Of a stretch of 64,000 nucleotides of DNA, positions 9,601 through 18,200 are shown one piece after another (within the stretch, counting starts at the first letter, position 1; every line of letters starts with the position of its first letter). Under the pieces are notes generated by a model. That model searched no databases and was not told the DNA's origin. It saw nothing but the letters and a program-made list of their open reading frames with translations. The DNA comes from Primula veris. Taxonomy: Eukaryota > Streptophyta > Magnoliopsida > Ericales > Primulaceae. A program made the position numbers and the translations under genes. Location: the NCBI GenBank assembly GCA_963682055.1, contig OY821751.1, forward strand, positions 4,092,001 through 4,156,000. The letters are read 5' to 3'.

Positions 9601-12597
9601 ATAGTAAACCTCTCTTATGGCTCCAGCCTCCAATAACTTTTGTACTTCAGCGATTATAGCTGCTCTATGCTGTACAGACACTTTCCTGCTCCTCTGTGCT
9701 ATCGGCTTGTACTCGGTGTTTACACTTAGGTGGTGGCATGCTGTATTGGGGTCTAGGCCTGGCATATCTTTAGGGCTCCAGGCGAATTTATCAGTGTTGT
9801 TGAGAAGGAATGCTTTCAACTCTTCGGATTCCTGTTTTGGAAGGTTGTCGCCGAGGAGGAAGTAATGCTCCTCGTCCATATCTGGTATATACACCTTCCT
9901 GAGTGTCTCTCCTACTTGATCTTCGACAACCCTTTCGGCTTTGGATATTTGGTTGATCAGCTTCTTGGTGCTGGTGGGTTGTTCCACCATGCTTCGTTGT
10001 TTTTGGAGAGTCGCGGTGATTTCCTCACAGCGTCTTGAATCCTCTTGACATCCTCTGGCTGTCTCGATCTCTCCCCTGTCATTTGGGTATTTGACCTTTT
10101 GGTGATAGGTCGAGGGTATGGCCTTCATGGCATGTAACCAAGGTCGGCCCAATATTGCATTGTGACCGGAGTGGTCATTAACCACTAAGAACTCCACGGG
10201 AACCGACACGGACCCGGTTGTGACACTGAGGACGATCTTACCCAACGGTTTAGTCGTTTCGGAGATGAATCCGATCAGTGTGACGTCAGTAGGCCGTAGA
10301 TCTTGCTGCTTGAGTTCCATTTTGTCGAAGAGCTCCCTGTACATGATATCACAAGAGGCTCCTTGGTCGACAAGTACCCTGCTGACCGTGTCTAGGCCAA
10401 TTTGAACTCGGAGGTTAATGGCGTCTCCATGGGGGTAAATCACCCCTTCTTCGTCAAGATCTGAGAAAGAAATGGACGGATGTCGTCGTTGTGTGCATTT
10501 TCGTTTAGAGGTCGACGCCTGTGATGCCTTGGATACTTGGCCAAAGTGGGCCAGCTGCCGTTGTCGCGATCGTTCCCCGCCTGGACCCTTGGGTCTTGTC
10601 ATATGAACGACGTTGATCGTTTTGCCTTGCCGGTTGTCGGATCCTTCGATGGCCAATTGTTTGCCTTTATTCCCAGCTCCTTTGATGAACTTGGCTAGGT
10701 ATCCTGCATCGCCCCACTGGTTCATTCTCCATCGCAGGTTACGGCAATGCTCAGTGAGATGGCCGTGATCCTCATGATATGCGCAGAAAAGCTTGGAATC
10801 TCTCTGATTGGGGGGAGTGTTGATCGGTTGCGGTCGGGAATACCAACTTTCCCTGCATATATCCTTGAGGATATCTTCAGCAGACAAGTCGAAAGTGTAT
10901 CGCAGCTTGACCGGTCCGAAAGCGTTTCGATGTTCCCTCTCTTGGGGCCGACCTTGTTGAAACGGCTTGGGTGGCATTGGGTAGGTGAGCTGGAGCGGTT
11001 TATGTTCGTTGGTCGGTGTTGGGTATGCGATCTGGAGCGGTTTGGGCTCTAATGCTCGTGGTCGCTCTACCCTGCTATGGACCTCGGGCTCTTTGCCCTT
11101 TCTGGTCGGTTGGAATACTTCTCCCTGGTTATTCCTAACTCTTTTGCGACCCACCTGTGCCTCGCGGACCGACTCTCTTCTCGGTAGAGTTCGGTTGAGG
11201 AAACGCAGTTCGTCTTTTTTATCGGTGAGGTGGGTACAATAGGCTAGTAGGGAATCAGTGGTCGGGAAGTTTTTGCCTATGAACTTCCTTCTCGCCCAAT
11301 AGCCATTAGGGATGGAATTGATAAAGTTTTGGATGGCTATATTATTGGCATATCGTGGAATCTGGTTTGCTACGTCGATAAAACGTATGCAGTAATCGTT
11401 GAGCCTTTTATTTGGCATCATCGCCATTTTAAGAAGGGTTTCGATACTAACCTTCTTTTTCCGATGAGCAGCGTATCGGGTGGAGTATGCTCTTAGCAAT
11501 TCTGCCCAGTCTCTAATGGAGCCCCGTGGTAAGTTGTGATACCATGACGAAGCCTCTTGACCCAAGCTGTTTTTGAAAAATTTGCACATCAGTGCATGGT
11601 CATCACTCCACAGTTCCATCTTCGTCTTGTAGTGCCTCAGATGGTCGATAGGGCAACTCTTCCCATCATAGAGCCTGAATTCGGGGATGACGAATCCCAT
11701 AGGATTGCGGTACCGCGTGATCTGTTCAGCACACGGGGTTTCTTGGCATACGTTCCAAGCCTGTTGGAACGCGCCATCCGTGACTTGGTAGGGGGGAGAG
11801 TATCCTCCATGATGTGGTGGTGGGCCATATCCTTCCCCGATCCTGTATTCGGGATATCTACCGTCCTTCGTGTTTGTGTGGACACGTTCCATATGAGTGT
11901 TCGGATGGACGATAGTTATTGGGACATTGCCCCCTTGGTGGAGGACTCTTGTATCGGGTCGCCGACCCGCTGCCTCCAGGGCGGCCCTGTAGGCAGAATC
12001 TTCCACTTCATGGCGTGGGTCTTTGTCGGGTTGGATAACTGGCAATACGATGACGGCCGCTGTCATGGCCGTCATGCATGCCGCCAGCTGAGCTTGTAGC
12101 TGGGCGTAGTTCCTTTCATCGGCTAACGGAACAACGTGTTGTACCTCCACCGTGGGTGGTGTAATCATCCTCGGAGAATTAGTCGGTAGTCGGGGCGACT
12201 GTCCGAGTACATGATCCTCGGGCATGCCAAACTGATGAGCTTCGTCCGTTTGTAAACGAGCACCGGAGTTGACCGAGGCTGTAGGCAAAGGGACTCTTGA
12301 GCTCGGCCCTGCTTGGGACCCGGTTAAGCGTCTTCGTGCACGCCTTAATACGGGCACGTCTTGTTCGTCCTCCGAGGACGAAGGGTGTTCGTCGACAATC
12401 CCTTCGATGAAATGTCGGGGTGGTTCGACCGGTTGTTCTTGGTTGACGTAGGAGGTTGTTGGTTGGTTTCCGGATTGGATAGCTTCATATCTGTCGCGGA
12501 TGGCGAGTAGATCGTCGAGGTCTTGTTGGCTAATTTGCGCGTTTTGGTTATTGGTTTCTATTATCTCGGGATGGGTTTCCTCTACATTGGTAACCAT
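6679..12597 (-). CDS. Gag-pol polyprotein of Tat-lineage Ty3/gypsy retrotransposon (1972 aa)
   Basis: One uninterrupted frame starts 80 nt inside the 5' LTR. Visible domains in order: retrotransposon gag (about 300-420); a zinc knuckle (FCAYHEDHGHLTEHC, about 603-617); aspartic protease (VLVDQGAS, D744); reverse transcriptase (from about 1010, DFTNLNKACPRDHFPLPRID, catalytic box at 1118-1121); a first degraded RNase H; a second RNase H (about 1394-1520, HVDGS, NNEAEYEA, SSDS, NAHADALA); integrase zinc finger (about 1618-1662, two H, CDKC); integrase core with D (WAIDLVG), D (VADNETQF) and E (GQAEVSNRT); and a GPY-type C-terminal region (KLSPTWEGPYEI). Oddities: the RT motif reads YIEDM where YVDDM is expected, so the first catalytic Asp is Glu (codon 9238-9240), and the integrase D-N-G motif reads D-N-E. 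The element may therefore be defective despite its open frame. Confidence 0.95.
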   Translation of the reverse strand: MVTNVEETHPEIIETNNQNAQISQQDLDDLLAIRDRYEAIQSGNQPTTSYVNQEQPVEPPRHFIEGIVDEHPSSSEDEQDVPVLRRARRRLTGSQAGPSSRVPLPTASVNSGARLQTDEAHQFGMPEDHVLGQSPRLPTNSPRMITPPTVEVQHVVPLADERNYAQLQAQLAACMTAMTAAVIVLPVIQPDKDPRHEVEDSAYRAALEAAGRRPDTRVLHQGGNVPITIVHPNTHMERVHTNTKDGRYPEYRIGEGYGPPPHHGGYSPPYQVTDGAFQQAWNVCQETPCAEQITRYRNPMGFVIPEFRLYDGKSCPIDHLRHYKTKMELWSDDHALMCKFFKNSLGQEASSWYHNLPRGSIRDWAELLRAYSTRYAAHRKKKVSIETLLKMAMMPNKRLNDYCIRFIDVANQIPRYANNIAIQNFINSIPNGYWARRKFIGKNFPTTDSLLAYCTHLTDKKDELRFLNRTLPRRESVREAQVGRKRVRNNQGEVFQPTRKGKEPEVHSRVERPRALEPKPLQIAYPTPTNEHKPLQLTYPMPPKPFQQGRPQEREHRNAFGPVKLRYTFDLSAEDILKDICRESWYSRPQPINTPPNQRDSKLFCAYHEDHGHLTEHCRNLRWRMNQWGDAGYLAKFIKGAGNKGKQLAIEGSDNRQGKTINVVHMTRPKGPGGERSRQRQLAHFGQVSKASQASTSKRKCTQRRHPSISFSDLDEEGVIYPHGDAINLRVQIGLDTVSRVLVDQGASCDIMYRELFDKMELKQQDLRPTDVTLIGFISETTKPLGKIVLSVTTGSVSVPVEFLVVNDHSGHNAILGRPWLHAMKAIPSTYHQKVKYPNDRGEIETARGCQEDSRRCEEITATLQKQRSMVEQPTSTKKLINQISKAERVVEDQVGETLRKVYIPDMDEEHYFLLGDNLPKQESEELKAFLLNNTDKFAWSPKDMPGLDPNTACHHLSVNTEYKPIAQRSRKVSVQHRAAIIAEVQKLLEAGAIREVYYPKWLSNPVVVPKKNGKERVCIDFTNLNKACPRDHFPLPRIDQLVDATAGAERMTFLDAYSGYHQIPLAREDQEKTSFISPLGNYCYTVMPFGLRNAGATYQRMITRVCRDHIGKTMEVYIEDMVVKSERATSHLQDIRDVFQTLGEHKLKLNASKCAFGVSKGKFLGHMVSRRGIEANPDQITALRNLAAPKNKKQVQELTEMMAALSRFISRSADKGRPFFESLKKDRKFVCDPECEVSFNNLKEYLRTLPLLVSPNKGDILACYLAVSTTAVSAVILREEGREQFPIYFVSKTLVEAETRYLPLEKLCLALVVATRKLPHYFIAHQVRVYTKFHIKESLRRTDISGRVAAWGVELSQFHIEFAPRHAIKGQVLADFVAEFTEGYDEPLALSPQSHWQIHVDGSATKDGSGAGVVLKSREGAIIEKSIKLGFRATNNEAEYEAMINGMLIARSLGCSHLIASSDSMLIVNQAIDEYQAKDDRMILYQEKVQSLMATFEQCELVRINRTENAHADALATLASTLTLTDTRSITVELLPTPSIIKRVGRVTSIQYELGWMEDMTHYLRSGTLPADKIKALKITRKAPRFWLSEDDKLYKSSYRGPHLLCVPTELQLPVLEEIHEGSCGAHIKGRSLANKAVTQGYWWPYIKRDADAYVQRCDKCQRFAKIPRLPSSMMTPVSAPWPFAQWAIDLVGKLPRAPGNVEYLIVATDYFTKWVEAKPLREIKASNVKKFVWEYIITRFGIPYAIVADNETQFKDANLQLWYEELGIRKFYSTPTYPQGNGQAEVSNRTILDGIKTTLEQAKGRWPERLLNVLWSCRTTPKTGTKETPFSLAYGVEAIIPTEIGLPTLRTTLVEQGNNEQRMREELDMIDEKREIAALTLAKYQQSVKQTYDKRVKGSKEFMVGELVLRRVTVYTRNEIHGKLSPTWEGPYEIVKQTSPVSYKIKSVLFANSRGEKNSWNVANLKKYYV

Positions 12598-12656
12598 TGT
12601 CGCTCGTCTGGCAGAGTATTGGTATTCGAATTCTAAACTAGTTGGGAACTAGATGA

Positions 12657-12674
12657 TTCCCGGAGACGGCGCCA
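12657..12674 (-). promoter_or_regulatory. Primer binding site (tRNA-Asp type)
   Basis: On the minus strand, TGGCGCCGTCTCCGGGAA begins two bases after the 5' LTR. It is complementary, with a couple of mismatches, to the 3' end of plant tRNA-Asp (...CCCGGCAACGGCGCCA), the primer used by many plant Ty3/gypsy elements. Confidence 0.85.
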
Positions 12675-12676
12675 TT

Positions 12677-13244
12677 TGATAAAGCCATAACTTTGGTCGG
12701 TCGCGTTAGGCTTTTCAACAATGATATAATAGTAAATCAACCGTGAATAAATGATACTTCCTGATCTTTATTATTGCTCGGATTATTATCCTTGTTCGGA
12801 CTATTACACTTGCTCGGACTAGTATTTCGGTTTGACAATTGTGCTCGATATGACTATTTAATCTCTCGTCTTGATCTTTCTCCCCTTTTATTCGGTGCTC
12901 GGCTGTCTTTTCTCGGTTTATTTCTCGAAGTGGTATGAGTCGGTTAGTTTCTCTCTTTTCTCAACTTCTCTCTATATTTTTTGGATAGATTTTCTGGTCC
13001 TTTTCTAGGAGGGGTAGTTGGCTATTTATAGGCAACTGCGCCTTCTAGGATATTGACAAATGTCTTCATCCCAGGGATTTTTCAGACATGGGTCCCCATT
13101 TGATTGGGCTTGGGCTTTTAATAGTAATATCTCAATTCCTATAAAAAGTATGAGACGACCCATTTAAACGTTGGATACCTATTTATAAAGTGGATTGATT
13201 ATTATCCAAATAGAATATTCGGGTCTAATTTTTATGTTCTATCA
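12677..13244 (-). repeat. 5' LTR of the Tat element
   Basis: 568 bp, TG...CA, same length as the LTR at 4837-5404. By hand count about 14 substitutions separate the two, roughly 12 of them C/T or G/A transitions. Confidence 0.93.
13022..13031 (-). promoter_or_regulatory. TATA box in the 5' LTR
   Basis: The minus strand reads CTATAAATAG, a perfect TATA box, about 345 bp upstream of the LTR/PBS boundary. It is conserved in both LTRs and would drive the genomic retrotransposon RNA. Confidence 0.7.
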
Positions 13245-13249
13245 GGTAA
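13245..13249. repeat. Target-site duplication GGTAA (right)
   Basis: Exact repeat of 4832-4836, directly following the terminal CA of the LTR. Confidence 0.92.
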
Positions 13250-14539
13250 GGTATGCTAAACTAAACTTTTGAAAGTACACGACTATAAACGGAAATGAAA
13301 TGTTAATAATAGTGGGTAAAAAAATATATAAAACCCATATTTAGGCACATTTATATTGAGCCGAGGGAATTTTGATCTTTTGTCAAAATGCAAGTGTTCA
13401 TCAACGCCATACAATAACTAACTAAAAAATGGACCATTTAATTATAATTTGTGAGGGAAATTGAAAAAATGAAGTAACTTTACCAATAAGGATGAATATT
13501 TATTAATTTAGATAAAGAACTTATTGAGAATCACCTCCCCCTAATTATCAAATACAGTGAAAGGTCTATCAATTAATAATATCCGTACCATACAAATTTG
13601 TTAATTTAGAAAGATACTAATAAATTGATAAATTAATAATTATTATTTTAGAGAGATTTTAATTGATGGGAGTATTGAACAATTAATGTTCAACAAGAGA
13701 CGATAGAAAATTATTTTCGACACTTCAAATTCGTTCGATCGATAAAGTTTGAATTAAATATTTAGATAAAACCACTATTAATATAATGATTGATGGTCTC
13801 GGTTATCACAATAAAATGTATGTCAATGGTTTGTTGGATTAGTAAGGTGGATACATGTTCAGAGGTCGAGACTTTAGAAGAAATTGTGGATAATGTATTT
13901 GGAAACAATAAAAATGAAAAAAATCGAAGATAATAGAGTACCTTTAGAACTAGTCACGTGAAATGAATTATTTATCGCGTTTAGAACTGTTCACTTTTTT
14001 TTTGGTGCAGTACGAAAAAACTATACCAGAGCTTTAAAATGCAATTGGAAAAATTAGTATGTTATTCAATTAGTTTTAAATTTTAAAAAGAAGCGAACGA
14101 CTATATAATCATATTTCACTAAGTCGTTTTAGTAATGTTTATCATTTTAAAGAATTATTAATTTATAATTTAACGGGAGCGATATTTATATAAGGAATTT
14201 CACTAAATTTATTATCTTATTAATTTATCGAAATTGATTATTTTTTTACATTAGTTCAAGTCGAGACCGAAGAAAAATATTGTTTTAGAGAATTTATTAA
14301 TTTAGCGAGTATGTGTGTTTTCTAAATTGGGACTATAATTCATATTATGAAAACATACACACTATTCCACAATATGGGATTTTGTTTCTCCCTTCAAAGT
14401 CGTTTTTATTTTTCCGATATCTGACTCCCGCTATTTACAAATAAAACGGTGTTTTTTCCCTTCATATTTCATGTTTCCGTTTGCTATATAGTATCATATA
14501 CGAGATTTAAACAGTTTATTCCATGTACTACCCTATTAT
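13250..14539. other. AT-rich intergenic DNA between retrotransposon and phosphate carrier gene
   Basis: No coding exon, RNA gene or clear repeat boundary is visible on either strand. It contains several poly-T/A tracts and is the right flank of the insertion. Confidence 0.5.
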
Positions 14540-14547
14540 TTTCTATG

Positions 14548-14836
14548 GCTAGGCGAAAACTCGAGAAAACCGAACCGATACCCAAATCGAAAAAGACAGA
14601 AACCGAAAAACCGTAACTTTTCGGTTCGGTTTACAATAAAACCGGACGAAAAAACCCGAGAAAGCCCGAAAACCGAAAAAACCCCCGAAAAATAACCAAA
14701 AAGACTCGAAGAAAAACCGAAACCGAACCGAAACAAACCGGTTCGGTCCAAAAAATAAAAAGACCGAATCGAAAACCTGCTCGGTTTTGATTTTGCCAAA
14801 AACAGAAACGAAGCGGACCAAACCCGACTCTACTAT
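14548..14836. mobile_element. hAT-like MITE with CCGAAC/GGTTCGG subterminal motifs
   Basis: A 289-bp block rich in AACCGAAC and CGGTTCGG motifs is flanked by a perfect 8-bp duplication TTTCTATG (14540-14547 and 14837-14844). An 8-bp target duplication is typical of hAT transposons. The terminal inverted repeats are short and imperfect (ctaggcga.. against tagtagagtcggg). ORFs in this block are F/R-rich artefacts of the motif. Confidence 0.6.
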
Positions 14837-14896
14837 TTTCTATGTACATTTTATTACAAAAAATCAAATTTACTACATTCAACCACAAAAATGATC

Positions 14897-15043
14897 AATT
14901 TAGTATCCTCTTTATCAATGGCTTAAAATGAAGTAACGTGGTAATAACACCATCACCAAAAAAATAATAAATTTAGTATCTCTTTATCAATGGCTTAAAA
15001 TAAAGTGACGTGGTAATAAACACCATCACCAAAAAAATAATAT
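14897..15043. repeat. 73-bp tandem duplication upstream of the phosphate carrier gene
   Basis: Two near-identical copies start at 14897 and 14970 (aatttagtatc...tcaccaaaaaaataat), differing by a few substitutions and small indels. They lie about 245-390 bp upstream of the start codon, in the likely promoter or distal 5' region. Confidence 0.8.
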
Positions 15044-15178
15044 AAATGTATACATCGACTGATTTGATAGTAGAAAGTATTCAATTGAATTTTTCGTAAT
15101 TTAAGATTCTAAATCACAAAAAAAATGTATTACTATTTTATGTAATTCATAAACCCTCTTTCTCTCCCATGTTGTTGG

Positions 15179-15181
<3 letters not shown>

Positions 15182-15215
<34 letters not shown>
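15182..15215. repeat. (CA)17 microsatellite in the 5' leader of the phosphate carrier gene
   Basis: A pure CA run of about 34 bp lies 72 bp upstream of the ATG at 15287, probably within the 5' UTR. Confidence 0.85.
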
Positions 15216-15220
<5 letters not shown>

Positions 15221-15286
15221 CAAAGCTTTGATAGAAAGATGGGTTTTTGCTAAGTGTTAGTAACAATAAAAAGGGAGAAATTAAAA

Positions 15287-18200
15287 ATGGGGGAGAGAAT
15301 AATTGAAAATGGGAAGTTTTGTGAACAAAAGAGAGATGGGTATTATTATTATGGTATATGTACAATTGGGGGTATGCTAAGTGCTGGTACTACTCATTTT
15401 GCTATTACTCCTCTTGATGTTCTTAAAGTCAATATGCAGGTAGAGTTTTTTATAAGCCTTGTTTGGTTCAACTTATAACCTTACCTAGAGACGGAACAAG
15501 AATGGTTTTCTTCGGGGCACCGTGGTGTAAAAAAATACGTTGAATAGAAAAAAGAAAGGGTTTAATGCAAATTTTTTTTTTCTATGTTCAATATGGCATG
15601 AAATAAATATGAAATCATGGCAAAGTACATTGGACAGTAAAATAATTTTTTATATATTGTTTGGGAAAATACAATGACTATTTAGAAAATTTGATAATTT
15701 TAAAGTAAAAACAGAAAATTTTAGAAAAAAAAAGCTAACATGATTTGAACTTCTAACCTTTGAGTAACTTATGTCCAATTTTACCATTACATTAGCAACT
15801 CTTTTGTTTAACTAGGGCGCCGTCAATGTATATATCTCAGTGTTTTTTTAATTACATTTATAAAAAAAAATAAAAATAAAATTGAAAATCGTCGTTGGGA
15901 TGGCGACGGCCACCCCAGCCCCCTTGGGTCTGCCCCGGAGCTTAGCTCATTTGCAATTTTTGTGGCTTTTGAATTGTTAGTGCAATTTGAGTTTTTTTTT
16001 TTTTTGTTTCTAGGAGTGTGAAAGGTAGAATAGTCAATATGCAGGTAATAAAATTAATGGGCTTGTTTGGTTCAACTTATAAGCTTAGCTCATTTGCCTC
16101 TTTTTTGGCTTTTCAATTGTTAGTGCATTTTGGGTTTATTTTTTTTTTGTTATTTCTAGGATTGTGAAAGGCTGAATAGTCAATGTGCAGGTAGAATTTT
16201 TACAGAGCTTGTTTGGTTCAACTTATAAGCTTAGCTCATTTGCAATTTTTGTGGCTTTTGAATTGTTGGTGCAATTTGAGTTTTTTGTTGTTTCTGGGAG
16301 TGTGAAAGGTAGAATTGTCAATATGCAGGTAAAAAAAATTAATGGGCTTGTTTGGTTCAACTTATAAGCTTAGCTCATTTGCCTTTTTTTGGCTTTTCAA
16401 TTGTTAGTGCATTTTGGTTTTTTTTTTTTGTTATTTCTAGGATTGTGAAAGGCAGAATAGTCAATGTGCAAGTAGAATTTTTACAGAGCTTGTTTGGTTC
16501 AACTTATAAGCTTAGCTCATTTGCAATTTTTGTGGCTTTTGAATTGTTGGTGCATTTTGAGTTTTTTGTTGTTTCTGGGAGTGTGAAAGGTAGAATAGTC
16601 AATATGCAGGTAAAAAAAACTAATAGACTTGTTTGGTTCAACTTTTAAGCTTAGCTCATTTGCCTTTTTTTTGGCTTTTCAATTGTTAGTGCATTTTGGG
16701 TTTTTTGTTGTTGTTATTTCTAAGATTGTGAAAGGTAGAATAGTCAATGTGCATGTAAAATTTTTACAGAGCTTGTTTGGTTCAACTTATAAGCTTAGCT
16801 CATTTGCAATTTTTGTGTCTTTTGAATTGTTGGTGCATTTTGAGTTTTTTGTTGTTTCTGGGAGTGTGAAAGGTAGAATAGTCAATATGCAGGTAAAAAA
16901 AATTAATGGACTTGTTTGGTTCAACTTTGAAGCTCAGCTCATTTGCCTTTTTTTTGGCTTTTCAATTGTTAGTGCATTTTGGGTTTTTTTTTTGTTATTT
17001 CTAGGATTGTGAAAGGCAGAATAGTCAATGCGCATGTAGAATTTTTACAGAGCTTGTTTGGTTCAACTTATAAGCTTAGCTCATTTGCAATTTTTGTGTC
17101 TTTTGAATTGTTGGTGCATTTTGAGTTTTTTGTTGTTTCTGGGAATGTGAAAGGTAGAATAGTCAATATGCAGGTAAAAAAAATTAATGGGCTTGTTTGG
17201 TTCAACTTATAAACTTAGCTCATTTGCCTCTTTTTTGGCTTTTCAATTGTTAGTACATTTTGGGTTTATTTTTTTTTTGTTATTTCTAGGATTGTGAAAG
17301 GCAGAATAGTCAATGTGCAGGTAGAATTTTTACAGAGCTTGTTTGGTTCAACTTATAAGCTTAGCTCATTTGCAATTTTTGTGGCTTTTGAATTGTTGGT
17401 GCAATTTGAGTTTTTTGTTGTTTTTGGGAGTGTGAAAGGTAGAATAGTCAATATGCAGGTAAAAAAAATTAATGGGCTTGTTTGGTTCAACTTAGAAGCT
17501 TAGCTCATTTGCCTCTTTTTTTGGCTTTTTAATTGTTAGTGCATTTTGGGTTTATTTTTTTTTGTTGTTATTTCTAAGATTGTGAAAGGCAGAATAGTCA
17601 ATGTGCAGGTAGAATTTTTACAGAGCTTGTTTGGTTCAACTTATACGTTTTAGCTCATTTGCCTTTTATTTTCCTTTTTTTTTTTTTTGGCTTTTGAATT
17701 GTTACTGTATTCTGGGTATTTTGTTTTTTGTTGTTTCTAGGAGTGTGCAAGGTAGAATCTTTTTGAAGTTGGGTGACCCTAATTTCTTTTATAAGCATTT
17801 AATACTTGAGTTTATTTGTTTAAATAGTTGTGCTAACAAACCCATAGTGATCATTCTTGGCCTAACTTTAGATTTTCTCAAAGTTAATATGCAGGTATAA
17901 TTTAAGCTTAGCTCATTTGCCTTCTTTTTTGGCTTTTGAATTGTTAGTGCATTTTGGGTTTATTGTTTTTGTTGTTTCTGGGAGTGAAAGATATAATTTT
18001 TTTAATAAGCATTCAATAAGTGAGTTTATTGTTTTAAAAGTTCTAGGCAAACAAACCCATAGTGATCATTCTTGGCCTAAGTTTAGATGTTCTCAAAGTC
18101 AATATGCAGAATGCAGGTGTAATTTTAAAGGGCTTGATCGGTTCAAATTATAAGCTTAGCCCAGTTGTCGTTTCTTTTTTGCTTTTGAATTGTATTGGGT

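Larger units (their letters stand above)
4837..13244 (-). mobile_element. Complete Ty3/gypsy LTR retrotransposon, Tat lineage
   Basis: An 8408-bp element bounded by two 568-bp LTRs (TG...CA) and 5-bp GGTAA target duplications. The coding strand is minus: 5' LTR 12677-13244, PBS, gag-pol 12597-6679, a 1.27-kb 3' region, PPT, 3' LTR 4837-5404. A second RNase H-like domain between the RT-RNase H and the integrase, together with the RT and gag wording, places it in the plant Tat clade. By hand count the LTRs differ at about 14 of 568 sites (2.5%), so insertion was recent, roughly one million years if the commonly used 1.3e-8 rate applies. It is distinctly more GC-rich than its surroundings. Everything needed for retrotransposition is present, but the RT catalytic motif is altered (see the gag-pol entry). 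Confidence 0.95.

Noticed and set aside
6986..11242. Numerous plus- and minus-strand ORFs of 60-100 aa
   Set aside because: All lie within the 1972-codon gag-pol frame and have no motifs of their own.
11557..12099. 180-aa plus-strand ORF
   Set aside because: Antisense shadow of the gag part of gag-pol; the minus frame has recognisable gag and is continuous far beyond it.
12655..12676. tRNA-Asp gene fragment
   Set aside because: Only the 18-nt 3' complement is present, at the exact PBS position next to the LTR; no cloverleaf.
14536..14888. Three overlapping F/R-rich minus-strand ORFs
   Set aside because: Produced by the CGGTTCGG motif of the hAT-like MITE.
16185..17503. Series of overlapping plus-strand ORFs (60-127 aa) rich in F, V and L across phosphate carrier intron 1
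   Set aside because: They are translations of the 138/146-bp array units; repetition alone keeps the frame open. No start context, no domain, and they sit inside a spliced intron.
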